Source: JBDKFK01 sp039798745 (lineage in GTDB: Bacteria; Patescibacteriota; Microgenomatia; UBA1406; GWC2-37-13). Taken from it: a stretch of DNA of 27,011 bases. The first letter of the stretch is position 1; each line of letters opens with the position of its first letter. A model generated the notes under the pieces. It saw only the letters and a list, made by a program, of their open reading frames with translations. It had not been told where the DNA came from and ran no database searches. The translations under genes and the position numbers were made by a program. The stretch is from NCBI GenBank assembly GCA_039798745.1, contig JBDKFK010000024.1, forward strand, positions 1-27,011, given 5' to 3'. This document shows positions 21,016 through 27,011 of the stretch, one piece after another.

Positions 21016-22350
21016 TCAGGTACGACGATATACTGAACCATTCTGACTAAGCCGCTGAACATCACGCCAGCCGATATCGGTGCGGAAATGAAGACCATTG
21101 TCTTCTATAGAGATTACTGACATCGCCTGGTACGCTTTCTCACGCGCGTCTATTACATTGTTTCCTTCACCAACAATATAAAACAATCTGCCGCCATTGG
21201 CATACATATTTCCGTTTACTCGCTTTATGCCTGCGCCGTAAACATTGACGCCGTCAAAAGAACGAGCTTCTTCAAGACCCGTTATTTTTTTACCTTTTAT
21301 CGCAGAATAGTCACCGGGATATCCGCGGGAGGACCCGGCAACAACTACGCGGGCTTTCCCATCGTTTTCTATACTGAGTTTACTAATGTCTCCTTGTGCT
21401 ACAGCCATACTAAGTTCGTATAGATCGGTTACGAGAGATGGCACAATAACCTCTGCCTCAGGGTCCCCCCAACGCGCGTTAAACTCTATTACATACGGAT
21501 CCTGTTCAACCATCATACCACCAAGATAGAGTACACCTGTATAGGGTCTTCCCATATCACGCATTCCCTTTATTGTTTTTTCAAGAATCTCCTGTGAAAC
21601 CTGTCTCATAATATCGGGAGTAAGAAGAAGGGGAGGAGTGCTGCAGCCCATACCACCAGTATTAGGACCTTCGTCACCGTCAAAAGCACGCTTATGATCC
21701 TGCGCGCTTCCCATAAGACGATAATTCTGGCCATCGCTTACAACAAAACTTGAGAACTCTTCGCCCCGTAGATACTGCTCAAGAAGAAACGTATCACCGG
21801 CGCCGCCGAACCGTCGCATTTCGTCAATCGCGCGCTTTGCTTCATCACGGTTATCGGTGAGGATAACGCCCTTGCCCTCGGCAAGATTGTTCGCTTTCAC
21901 TACCCATGGCTGATCGGGCTGCTGATCAAGAAAATCCATACCTTCCGCTTCCGAATGAGAGATGAAAAACGAAGGGTGAGGAATACCATTGTCTTTCATA
22001 AACTCACGCGACCAACCTTTATCCCATTCCAGCTGCCCGGCATCACGTGTTGGGCCTATGCAGGGGATTCCTTCCTGCTGCAGGATATCTACTAGTCCGC
22101 TCTCAACTGCGTTATCCTGAGCTACATCAACAAGTGAGATATTGTAGCGTCTACAGATCTCAAGAATGGCATCTGCATCGGTAGTTTTGACTGAAGAAAA
22201 TGTATGGACAGGCTTTTCGGTAGTGTCCTGCATGGAGTCGTTTCCCGGCGCGGCATAGAGACTGTCCACGTGGGGACTTTTACTATACCCATGTACCAGA
22301 GCGGTACCTCTGCCTCCTCCATCTATTACGAGAACGGAGTTTTCCCTCAT
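21016..22350 (-). CDS. purD: Phosphoribosylamine-glycine ligase (GAR synthetase)
   Basis: This 444-residue ATP-grasp enzyme of purine synthesis condenses phosphoribosylamine and glycine. Seen are the N-terminal 'VLVIDGGGRGTALVHGYSKSP' fold, 'NAVESGLVDILQQEGIPCIGPT', the ATP-grasp lobe 'VVKANNLAEGKGVIL', the family signature 'QDHKRAFDGDEGPNTGGMG' and the metal-binding 'VIEFNARWGDPEAEV'. In typical PurD the N-terminal motif reads G-x-G-x-R-E-H; here it is GGGRGTA, a local variation. No other pur gene is in the window. A TATACT on the reverse strand ends 6 nt before the ATG, fitting a leaderless mRNA separate from the GT2-GH26 operon upstream. Confidence 0.95.
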   Translation of the reverse strand: MRENSVLVIDGGGRGTALVHGYSKSPHVDSLYAAPGNDSMQDTTEKPVHTFSSVKTTDADAILEICRRYNISLVDVAQDNAVESGLVDILQQEGIPCIGPTRDAGQLEWDKGWSREFMKDNGIPHPSFFISHSEAEGMDFLDQQPDQPWVVKANNLAEGKGVILTDNRDEAKRAIDEMRRFGGAGDTFLLEQYLRGEEFSSFVVSDGQNYRLMGSAQDHKRAFDGDEGPNTGGMGCSTPPLLLTPDIMRQVSQEILEKTIKGMRDMGRPYTGVLYLGGMMVEQDPYVIEFNARWGDPEAEVIVPSLVTDLYELSMAVAQGDISKLSIENDGKARVVVAGSSRGYPGDYSAIKGKKITGLEEARSFDGVNVYGAGIKRVNGNMYANGGRLFYIVGEGNNVIDAREKAYQAMSVISIEDNGLHFRTDIGWRDVQRLSQNGSVYRRT

Positions 22351-22356
22351 AGATAG

Positions 22357-22362
22357 AGTATA
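22357..22362 (-). promoter_or_regulatory. -10 element TATACT of purD (leaderless type)
   Basis: On the reverse strand TATACT lies exactly 6 nt before the ATG at 22350, so transcription should start at the start codon. The -35 region is weak. Confidence 0.5.
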
Positions 22363-22364
22363 TA

Positions 22365-23384
22365 TTATTTATACTGAGAAAAATCGGAGACATATCGCGA
22401 ATCCTTGAGTCCCTGTTGTATAGATTTCAGTGTTTGAGGAGGGGAATCTATTTTCCAGTTACTCTGTTCTTCCTGAGATCGGTCTTCATTGTAAAAAATG
22501 AGAGCTTTAACTTCGGGAAATCGTTGAGGTATCTGGGTATTAAGCGCGGCCGAAAACCAACCCGGCTTATCGCCACCCTGATCAGTTGTTCCAAACTCTG
22601 CTATCATAACAGGTTTACCAGGGGCAAGTTTGACCAATTCGTCATATGATGATCCAAACACATCTGAAAAGTTTTGCCAGCTGCTCCATGACTGTGTTGT
22701 ACCCCAGTTATATCCATCCAGACCAACCCAGTCAACATATTCATCGCCCGGAAAGATCTCTTCATATGCGATAGAAGTGGGTGTATTAACCTGAGGACAA
22801 AATACCCACTGAACATTGGTGACGTTCTCTTCATTCATAATAGTATGTATATGTCTCCACGCACCCACAAACTCCTGCGCTGTACTGCCGGTATACTGCA
22901 GACTCCATTCGTTGGACGGAATATTCATCTCCCACGCAAATCGGAAAAATAAAGGTTTACCGTATGTACGAAATCGTATACTTATGTTGCGAAGAAACGC
23001 GTCACAGTCACCCCGTTCTATTGATTTATATAAAGAATACCGGGTGTGTTTGCACTGATCGAAGTAATAGGGATTGGCGCTTACCATGGGAACCCAACTA
23101 TAGCGATCTATTGTTTGTAGCTCTGTAATAAAATTATCGGAATCGAGTTCGTGCCATCCCCTGTAAATGTGCGCAATTGTCACTTTTTTACCGATATGTT
23201 CTTCAAAGAGTTGTAAGGCTTCGGGATGAAGCACGTTAGTTTTAGGTTCCCATAATCCTTCAGTCCATGCACCAAGGTAGATAGTATGTGTGGCACGAGT
23301 GAGATACATATAAGCCATTATTATACTCATGCTCAGAATGAACAGTATAAAGAAGCGGCTGTTTTTGTTGGAGGAAGTACTCAT
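22365..23384 (-). CDS. Membrane-anchored GH26-like endo-glycanase
   Basis: This 339-residue protein has an N-terminal signal-anchor (about residues 10-30, 'RFFILFILSMSIIMAYMYL') and a (beta/alpha)8 hydrolase domain outside the cell. Catalytic residues of clan GH-A are visible: the acid Glu152 in 'FRFAWEMN' and the nucleophile Glu263 in 'MIAEFGTTDQGG'. The RFAxEMN motif and 'VGLDGYNWG' are those of GH26 (beta-mannanase and related beta-1,3/1,4-glucanases). Its ATG overlaps the glycosyltransferase stop codon (ATGA), so the two products are made together. The pairing mimics bacterial cellulose operons, where an endoglucanase partners the synthase. It most likely trims or releases the polymer made by its neighbour. 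Confidence 0.85.
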   Translation of the reverse strand: MSTSSNKNSRFFILFILSMSIIMAYMYLTRATHTIYLGAWTEGLWEPKTNVLHPEALQLFEEHIGKKVTIAHIYRGWHELDSDNFITELQTIDRYSWVPMVSANPYYFDQCKHTRYSLYKSIERGDCDAFLRNISIRFRTYGKPLFFRFAWEMNIPSNEWSLQYTGSTAQEFVGAWRHIHTIMNEENVTNVQWVFCPQVNTPTSIAYEEIFPGDEYVDWVGLDGYNWGTTQSWSSWQNFSDVFGSSYDELVKLAPGKPVMIAEFGTTDQGGDKPGWFSAALNTQIPQRFPEVKALIFYNEDRSQEEQSNWKIDSPPQTLKSIQQGLKDSRYVSDFSQYK

Positions 23385-25027
23385 ACCCTATGATCTGTAT
23401 TATAGCTGAGAAGAGACAGTCTAAGGAAAGAGAAATTAACATGTGCCATATATCTGGCAATTTTTTCTTTAAGTACCATCACTACAAACGCATACATGCC
23501 GATGGTATTGAGCACAGCAAAGAATATAAGCTGTGGTGCGGTATGATGAAAATATATCCCAAAAAGTATACCTAAGGCAGTTACGCTTCCCAGAATGAAA
23601 TGAGGCATAAACAGCTTGAGTGATGTGGCAGGTGATTGGTTGTCGTTACCTTTAGGGGTAACTTTATATGTCAGGCGCTTGCCTGTCACAACACTGAAGA
23701 AGGCAAGAAGATAGATAGGCCATGCGGCGATGCTTAAGAGTTTGCCTTTTAAGAGCCAGCCCGATTCATGTACAGGATCTACGGTATATTTCTGAAGCCA
23801 GAAGGCTATAACATGCTGCATGATAAGAACGGGAATATATAAATATATGAACGGTCCAAGAAGTAAGTTTGTGGCCTGTATGCCGAATACGAAATACAAA
23901 GCAAGAAGAACGATGCCTATAAACTGAGCCAGACCATAGAAATAGTGTTGCTGCAGAATAAAGTAGTTGAATATATGAATAGCCTTCATTCTTCTAAACT
24001 GCTTGAAACTTTCATTGAATAAAATATGTATAAGTCCATAAGACCAACGCATCTGCTGACTAAAGTACGCGTCCCAGGTTGCAGGACCTTCGCCAATGGC
24101 AAGAATTTTGGGTACATACACACTTTTCCACTTCTTTTTATATATATTCATACCGGTAAGGTGGTCTTCTACGATATGGCCGGCATAGCCGTCAATGTCG
24201 TGATGAGCAAGGGAACGAACAATATGATTGGCACCTATAAAAAGTGACATATCATATCCACAGAATCCTTTTTGCATATGACCGTAGAAACTAAATGCCT
24301 GTTCAGCCGCTCCGCGAGCAATCCAGGAGGCCTCCTGATTTCCGTACACCTGAGGAGTACCTACAAACGCCACATCGGGGTCACGAAAGTATCCGATAGT
24401 ATCTGTGAGAAAGTTCTTTTTCGGTATAAAATCTACGTCAATCTGAGCGACAAGATCGTAATCTATGCCATAATTATCGAACCACGCGTTGTAGTTGCCA
24501 CCTTTGGTTTTTGTTTTATAGCGTCCTGCTGACTGATTATATTCCGGTATACCTTTACGGCTAAAGTGTTTGACACCATACTTATTACATACCTTTTTTA
24601 CTTCGTCGCTATTGCCTTCATCAAGGACCCAGGTATGATGAGGATATTCGACAGCGATCATAGCCTGCAAAGTATTTTCAAGTATTTCAATAGGTTCATT
24701 CTGAGGCACGAACGCGGTAAGAAAAGCTACATTGAGTCCTTTTTCCGGAGGTAAAAACATAGGTCTTCGCATATTGGAAGCTATGAACCATGAGAAGAGT
24801 TCAAGAATTATCTGATGCCATATCACATACGATATAGCTAAAAACAGAAGATAGTCAAGTATGTGATACATACCGGTAAAATTATGAGGAATGCTTGAGG
24901 GCCAGAACCACCATATACCAAAGAGGATAGTAAAATAAGCGCCGATAGTGATGAAAGATATAAACGTTACTTCGTCGGTTTCCTTCATTACAGGTATTTT
25001 GGTTACCTGGCGGATATTGTCAAACAT
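23381..25027 (-). CDS. Processive family 2 glycosyltransferase (cellulose/mannan synthase-like)
   Basis: This 548-residue membrane synthase has two N-terminal hydrophobic segments (about 22-42 and 57-80), a cytoplasmic GT-A domain, then four or five more segments (from about 345). Key residues are in place: an Asp at 'VLDEGNS' (136), the DxD 'DVD' (197-199) that binds the metal-UDP/GDP sugar, the catalytic Glu-Asp of 'VEDH' (287-288) and the product-binding QQMRW (324-328, QxxRW). This set marks BcsA-like enzymes that polymerise a beta-linked chain and thread it across the membrane. No PilZ domain is present, so c-di-GMP control is not expected. With the GH26 partner, beta-mannan, glucomannan or mixed-linkage beta-glucan are the best guesses for the product. 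Confidence 0.92.
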   Translation of the reverse strand: MFDNIRQVTKIPVMKETDEVTFISFITIGAYFTILFGIWWFWPSSIPHNFTGMYHILDYLLFLAISYVIWHQIILELFSWFIASNMRRPMFLPPEKGLNVAFLTAFVPQNEPIEILENTLQAMIAVEYPHHTWVLDEGNSDEVKKVCNKYGVKHFSRKGIPEYNQSAGRYKTKTKGGNYNAWFDNYGIDYDLVAQIDVDFIPKKNFLTDTIGYFRDPDVAFVGTPQVYGNQEASWIARGAAEQAFSFYGHMQKGFCGYDMSLFIGANHIVRSLAHHDIDGYAGHIVEDHLTGMNIYKKKWKSVYVPKILAIGEGPATWDAYFSQQMRWSYGLIHILFNESFKQFRRMKAIHIFNYFILQQHYFYGLAQFIGIVLLALYFVFGIQATNLLLGPFIYLYIPVLIMQHVIAFWLQKYTVDPVHESGWLLKGKLLSIAAWPIYLLAFFSVVTGKRLTYKVTPKGNDNQSPATSLKLFMPHFILGSVTALGILFGIYFHHTAPQLIFFAVLNTIGMYAFVVMVLKEKIARYMAHVNFSFLRLSLLSYNTDHRV

Positions 25028-25037
25028 ATTAACCTAT

Positions 25038-25066
25038 AGTATACACTATGAAGGCTGTATAATCAA
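25038..25066 (-). promoter_or_regulatory. Promoter TTGATT-N17-TATACT of the GT2-GH26 operon
   Basis: On the reverse strand TTGATT (25066-25061) and TATACT (25043-25038) are 17 bp apart; the ATG at 25027 is 10 nt after the -10, giving a 5' UTR of only about 3-4 nt. Confidence 0.6.
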
Positions 25067-25111
25067 GTGTTTTAGGATGCCTCATTCCGGGAATTTTCAT
25101 ATCTGGTGTGG

Positions 25112-25117
25112 TAAGAT
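25112..25117 (+). promoter_or_regulatory. -10 element TAAGAT of the PQ-loop-like gene
   Basis: TAAGAT (5 of 6) ends 6 nt before the ATG at 25124. This favours that ATG over an in-frame TTG at 25118. Confidence 0.4.
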
Positions 25118-25123
25118 TTGGAT

Positions 25124-25714
25124 ATGATTAATGAGCAGTTTGTCATAGTTGGAGCTGTACTAAACTTTATAGGAGGAATCAGTTATCTTATTGATACCTT
25201 AAAAGGCAAAGTGAAGCCAAACAAAGTAACCTGGTTTCTATGGGCACTGGCACCGCTTATAGCCTTTGCAGCGGAGATAAAACAGGGCGTGGGAATCCAG
25301 GCTCTTATGACATTTACGGTCGGTTTTAACCCGCTGCTTATCTTCATTGCATCGTTTGTGAATAAAAAATCACAATGGAAACTAACAAGTCTCGATTATA
25401 TCTGTGGTGTGCTGTCGATTTTAGGCATAATCTTGTGGTTGGCAACCGATGTAGGCGATGTAGCGATACTTTTTAGTATATGTGCAGACGCACTGGCTGC
25501 TGTGCCGACTATAATTAAAGCCTATAATGAGCCTAAAACAGAGAGTTATATGCCGTTTCTAGGAGGCATGTTAGCAGCGGGACTTACGCTTCTTACAATA
25601 ACGCAGTGGAATATTGCTCACAGCGCGTTTCCTTTGTATATATTTATCATAAATATTTTCATGGTTGTTTTGATAATGTTTGAGCCTGGAAAGCACCTTA
25701 AGAATACTGCTTGA
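25124..25714 (+). CDS. Seven-helix membrane protein, PQ-loop/SWEET-like
   Basis: This 196-residue, very hydrophobic protein has about seven membrane segments. Two related halves can be seen. In the first, 'LNFIGGISYLIDTLKGKVKPNKVTWFLWALAPLI' begins the chain. In the second, 'SICADALAAVPTIIKAYNEPKTESYMPFLGG' follows a similar lead-in after residue 105. This is the helix-loop pattern of PQ-loop transporters (SWEET, semiSWEET and relatives), in which a Pro-x-hydrophobic/basic loop is followed by Ser/Thr-x-Trp/Tyr. The exact Pro-Gln pair is not conserved here, so the family call is by resemblance. A small-solute transport role is possible. The gene precedes the DUF1622 gene by 31 bp, which contains that gene's own promoter. 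Confidence 0.7.
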   Translation: MINEQFVIVGAVLNFIGGISYLIDTLKGKVKPNKVTWFLWALAPLIAFAAEIKQGVGIQALMTFTVGFNPLLIFIASFVNKKSQWKLTSLDYICGVLSILGIILWLATDVGDVAILFSICADALAAVPTIIKAYNEPKTESYMPFLGGMLAAGLTLLTITQWNIAHSAFPLYIFIINIFMVVLIMFEPGKHLKNTA

Positions 25715-25739
25715 CGATACTGCGACGAAATGAAATACT
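25711..25739 (+). promoter_or_regulatory. Promoter TTGACG-N17-AATACT of the DUF1622 gene
   Basis: TTGACG (25711-25716, 5 of 6) and AATACT (25734-25739) are 17 bp apart, and the -10 ends 6 nt before the GTG start at 25746. With a real -35 and exact spacing this is the clearest leaderless promoter in the window. The -35 overlaps the last codons and stop of the preceding gene. Confidence 0.7.
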
Positions 25740-25745
25740 AGTAAT

Positions 25746-26096
25746 GTGGATTATTATCTGTTTGTAGATACCATTGGCAGGATTATAGATATCTGTGGCA
25801 TTTTAGCCATAGTTTTTGGCATTTTTCTCTCACTTATATTTTTTGTACTGGCAGCCTTTAAGACAACCGATATCACCCCTTCATATCAGATACTGCGGAG
25901 AAATCTGGGAAGAACCATAATAATAGGGCTGGAGCTGTTGATTGCGGGAGACATAATCCGCTCGATAGCCGTCCCACCTTCGTTTACAAATATAGGAATA
26001 TTGGCAATTATTGTGCTAATAAGAGCATTTCTCACCATACAGATAGAAAAAGACACGGACTCGCTGCTTTTTGGAAGAAAACTAAAAAGCAAATAA
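25746..26096 (+). CDS. DUF1622 family membrane protein
   Basis: This 116-residue protein has three hydrophobic segments (about 14-40, 56-72 and 82-98). The central signature 'RRNLGRTIIIGLELLIAGDIIRSI' followed by 'GILAIIVLIRAFLTIQIEKD' is that of DUF1622, a widespread small integral membrane family of unknown function. The start is a GTG positioned 6 nt after a -10 element. The TAA stop (26094-26096) lies inside the left inverted repeat of cassette B. The native stop may therefore have been remade by, or have served as, the junction. The protein itself looks full length. Confidence 0.88.
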   Translation: MDYYLFVDTIGRIIDICGILAIVFGIFLSLIFFVLAAFKTTDITPSYQILRRNLGRTIIIGLELLIAGDIIRSIAVPPSFTNIGILAIIVLIRAFLTIQIEKDTDSLLFGRKLKSK

Positions 26097-26105
26097 TCGG
26101 GAGAG
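26093..26105 (+). repeat. Left inverted repeat of cassette B
   Basis: ATAATCGGGAGAG, an exact inverted match to 26716-26728. It includes the stop codon of the DUF1622 gene. Confidence 0.7.
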
Positions 26106-26117
26106 AGTGAAAGGGGA

Positions 26118-26152
26118 ATCATGGATAAGGACGTAAAGTCCATATCCATGAT
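26118..26152 (-). terminator. Terminal hairpin of the TIR-like gene
   Basis: ATCATGGAT (26118-26126) pairs with ATCCATGAT (26144-26152) and encloses GGAC / GTCC around a 5-base loop. On the reverse strand the hairpin follows the stop codon by 17 nt and is followed by a moderately T-rich TTCCCCTTTC, so it is a plausible terminator of the TIR-like gene. Confidence 0.6.
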
Positions 26153-26169
26153 CCGGCGCTCGCTAATGG

Positions 26170-26622
26170 CTAATATCGACGGGGATTTCTCATCTCACGT
26201 TCGATCTCAGTCCAGTTTAGATCGCCTGTGCAGTCGACAGGATGCTCAAGCTCGAGTCCCAGGGGTATGTTGCAGGGCATGATGATAAAGGGTACGACAG
26301 TACCCAAACTCTTACGGAAAGCCCTGATCTGGCTATTAAGCCACGATGACTCTGTCAGCTTCGGACTGAAGAATACCAGAAGCTTGCGCGTATACCGAGT
26401 CTGATGATAGGCTCGTTCTATGGTATGCTTCGTTTCATCCAGCATCATTTCCGAATTCAGCTCGGTGAATACCCGCCAGCCACTAAGCCGACGAGTAATT
26501 TCGGGGACAATCTCGGTCTGCATCCGTTGATCGATAGCGGAATCTTCCCTGTCCCATACAATGAGTACTCCAGGAATTTCCTCCAGATCACCAGGTAGTA
26601 TGCTTGAGTCAGTCACGGGCAT
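26170..26622 (-). CDS. TIR-like domain protein (150 aa), catalytic Glu replaced by Gln
   Basis: AAAGGAGA lies 7 nt before the ATG. The protein is a single small domain: strand 'GVLIVWDREDSAID', helix 'IVPEITRRLSG', strand 'WRVFTELN', helix 'LDETKHTIERAYHQTRY', strand 'RKLLVFFSPKLTESSWLNSQIRAF', strand 'TVVPFIIMPCNIP'. The 'I..A...T/S....VFFSP...SSW' section and the strand order are those of TIR domains, which act as adaptors or as NAD-cleaving enzymes in bacterial immunity. In NADase TIRs the residue four after the conserved Trp is a catalytic Glu; here Trp94 is followed at that place by Gln98. No second domain is fused. An enzyme-dead signalling or binding role, or a different active site, is possible. 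The TIR call is by eye. Confidence 0.6.
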   Translation of the reverse strand: MPVTDSSILPGDLEEIPGVLIVWDREDSAIDQRMQTEIVPEITRRLSGWRVFTELNSEMMLDETKHTIERAYHQTRYTRKLLVFFSPKLTESSWLNSQIRAFRKSLGTVVPFIIMPCNIPLGLELEHPVDCTGDLNWTEIEREMRNPRRY

Positions 26623-26655
26623 GATCTTTCTCCTTTATGTGGGTAAACATTCCGG

Positions 26656-26709
26656 TTAAGGCGTATCCGAACAAGCCTTTCCTCCGAATCGGAGGGTGAG
26701 GTGATGCAT
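26656..26709 (-). CDS. Possible 17-aa leader ORF of cassette B
   Basis: On the reverse strand an ATG at 26709 follows GGGAGAG of the inverted repeat by 6 nt and opens a 17-codon frame (MHHLTLRFGGKACSDTP) ending 34 nt before the TIR-like gene. TATAAT (26729-26724) overlaps the outer end of the repeat and could be its -10. A CCTCCG / CGGAGG hairpin (26681-26695) lies inside. This parallels the small ORF in the cassette A leader, but coding status is unproven. Confidence 0.3.
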   Translation of the reverse strand: MHHLTLRFGGKACSDTP

Positions 26710-26715
26710 CTGTTT

Positions 26716-26728
26716 CTCTCCCGATTAT
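26716..26728 (-). repeat. Right inverted repeat of cassette B
   Basis: Reverse-strand ATAATCGGGAGAG; with one further outer base it contains a perfect TATAAT and ends in a ribosome-binding-like GGGAGAG. Confidence 0.7.
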
Positions 26729-26815
26729 AAACGTGCGTTGAGATAACCGATACGTCGTTATGCGAAGAAACGAAGGAGGGTTATGAAACACGGATTTATA
26801 GTATAACATATATTC

Positions 26816-26848
26816 CGCATGTGCCGTCCCAATGGGACGACACACGCG
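26816..26848 (-). terminator. Hairpin after the unidentified gene at the right edge
   Basis: CGCATGTGCCGTCCC and GGGACGACACACGCG flank a 3-base loop. The two imperfect positions become G-U pairs only in the reverse-strand RNA, so the structure fits a transcript coming from the gene at 26888. It lies 40 nt after that gene's stop. There is no long T-run, so it may be a weak terminator or an mRNA-end stabiliser. Confidence 0.5.
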
Positions 26849-26887
26849 GTTCTTTACAGCGAGTATACGGACGCCGGGCCGGTTATG

Positions 26888-27010
26888 CTATGCAACCGGA
26901 TTGTGCGCCAGTACCTGCTCACTGAGACGAATAGCCTGCGACATGCGAACATCAAGAGAGCCTGAAAGAATGGCATACGGAGTAGCCGTTGCCTTTACGG
27001 CTTCTATGAA
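26888..27010 (-). CDS. C-terminal 40 residues of an unidentified protein (partial)
   Basis: Reading from the right edge on the reverse strand, one frame stays open for 40 codons and ends in TAG at 26890-26888. The sequence 'FIEAVKATATPYAILSGSLDVRM' followed by 'SQAIRLSEQVLAHNPVA' is protein-like, with balanced residues and codon usage similar to the more G+C-rich genes. A hairpin follows the stop codon. The fragment is too short to name. The stretch 26729-26887 between cassette B and this gene contains no other convincing gene. Confidence 0.55.
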   Translation of the reverse strand, partial: FIEAVKATATPYAILSGSLDVRMSQAIRLSEQVLAHNPVA

Positions 27011-27011
27011 A

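Larger units (their letters stand above)
26093..26728. mobile_element. Inverted-repeat-bounded cassette B (636 bp)
   Basis: ATAATCGGGAGAG at 26093-26105 recurs as an exact 13-bp inverted copy at 26716-26728. Inside, all on the reverse strand, are a leader with a 17-codon ORF, the 150-aa TIR-like gene and a hairpin close to the left end. The order is the same as in cassette A, and the repeat is a variant of the same word (ATAAATCGGGAGAATA there). The interior is richer in G+C than the DUF1622 gene, and its gene has a good Shine-Dalgarno site. No transposase is encoded and no clear target duplication is seen. It may be a non-autonomous mobile unit, or a recurrent expression module that recombines at this repeat. 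Confidence 0.45.

Noticed and set aside
21609..21622. ATATCGGGAGTAAG in purD as another copy of the cassette repeat
   Set aside because: It encodes ordinary purD residues, is unpaired and matches only the central bases.
26783..26806. Seven-codon ORF with AAGGAGGG on the + strand
   Set aside because: It is too short to support as a gene, has short spacing to the ATG and no visible promoter.
26609..26845. 78-codon reverse-strand frame upstream of the TIR-like gene
   Set aside because: It runs through the right inverted repeat and a hairpin, has no ribosome binding site, and its translation is not protein-like.
1..27011. UGA recoded as a sense codon, tRNA genes, CRISPR arrays, rRNA genes
   Set aside because: Several intact genes end in TGA, which fits the standard code. 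I saw no direct-repeat arrays, tRNA-like cloverleafs or rRNA sequence by eye, though a tool scan would be more sensitive.

Overview
The window looks like a chromosomal segment from a low-to-moderate GC bacterium, most likely of the Candidate Phyla Radiation (Patescibacteria). This is an inference. It rests on the mix of short, densely packed genes of a reduced genome, several lineage-type membrane proteins of unknown function, a short HolA-like protein, a DEDDh exonuclease fused to a GIY-YIG nuclease, a class F-like sortase, and promoters placed directly on start codons. The code looks standard: the desaturase, purD and the glycosyltransferase all end in TGA, which argues against the UGA-recoding CPR groups. 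I cannot name the phylum from this sequence.

Layout. 1-4366: 5' end of a PfkB-type sugar kinase (-), then holA-like, phosphomannomutase/phosphoglucomutase and a 551-residue membrane protein (+). 4370-7253 (-): DEDDh/GIY-YIG nuclease and an orphan membrane histidine kinase. 7326-9290 (+): a DEAD-box RNA helicase with a long structured leader, then a 62-residue protein behind a perfect consensus promoter and another structured leader. 9296-10253 (-): a stalk protein and a sortase. 10366-13336: a KamA-type radical SAM enzyme, an anchored unknown protein and HflX. 13342-15504: a GC-richer two-gene unit bounded by 16-bp inverted repeats. 15645-17209: a double Nudix protein and an M23 peptidase. 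17229-19364: a leader-peptide/attenuator unit driving an ABC exporter. 19403-22350: Nudix hydrolase, fatty acid desaturase and purD. 22365-25027 (-): a processive GT2 synthase translationally coupled to a GH26-like glycanase. 25124-26096 (+): PQ-loop-like and DUF1622 membrane proteins. 26093-26728: a second inverted-repeat-bounded unit, carrying a TIR-like protein. 26888-27010: the 3' end of an unidentified gene (-).

Two gene styles coexist. Ordinary genes have a TATAAT-like -10 only 5-7 nt before the start codon and no Shine-Dalgarno site, so their mRNAs are predicted to be leaderless (pfkB, holA, the 551-aa gene, the 236-aa gene, hflX, Nudix, purD, PQ-loop, DUF1622). A second set has strong GGAGG-type sites and sits behind longer, hairpin-rich leaders that often hold a small upstream ORF: the 62-aa gene, the ABC exporter, the two-gene cassette and the TIR-like gene. 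These look like accessory, conditionally expressed genes.

The best candidates for something undescribed are (i) the pair of cassettes bounded by inverted copies of ATAA(A)TCGGGAGA, each placed exactly at the 3' end of a housekeeping-style gene, one carrying a protein built from four quasi-repeats and the other a TIR-like protein with Gln at the usual catalytic Glu position; and (ii) a textbook-like attenuator (34-codon leader, antiterminator and terminator that exclude each other) in front of the ABC exporter. All functions are read from motifs by eye; no database search was possible.
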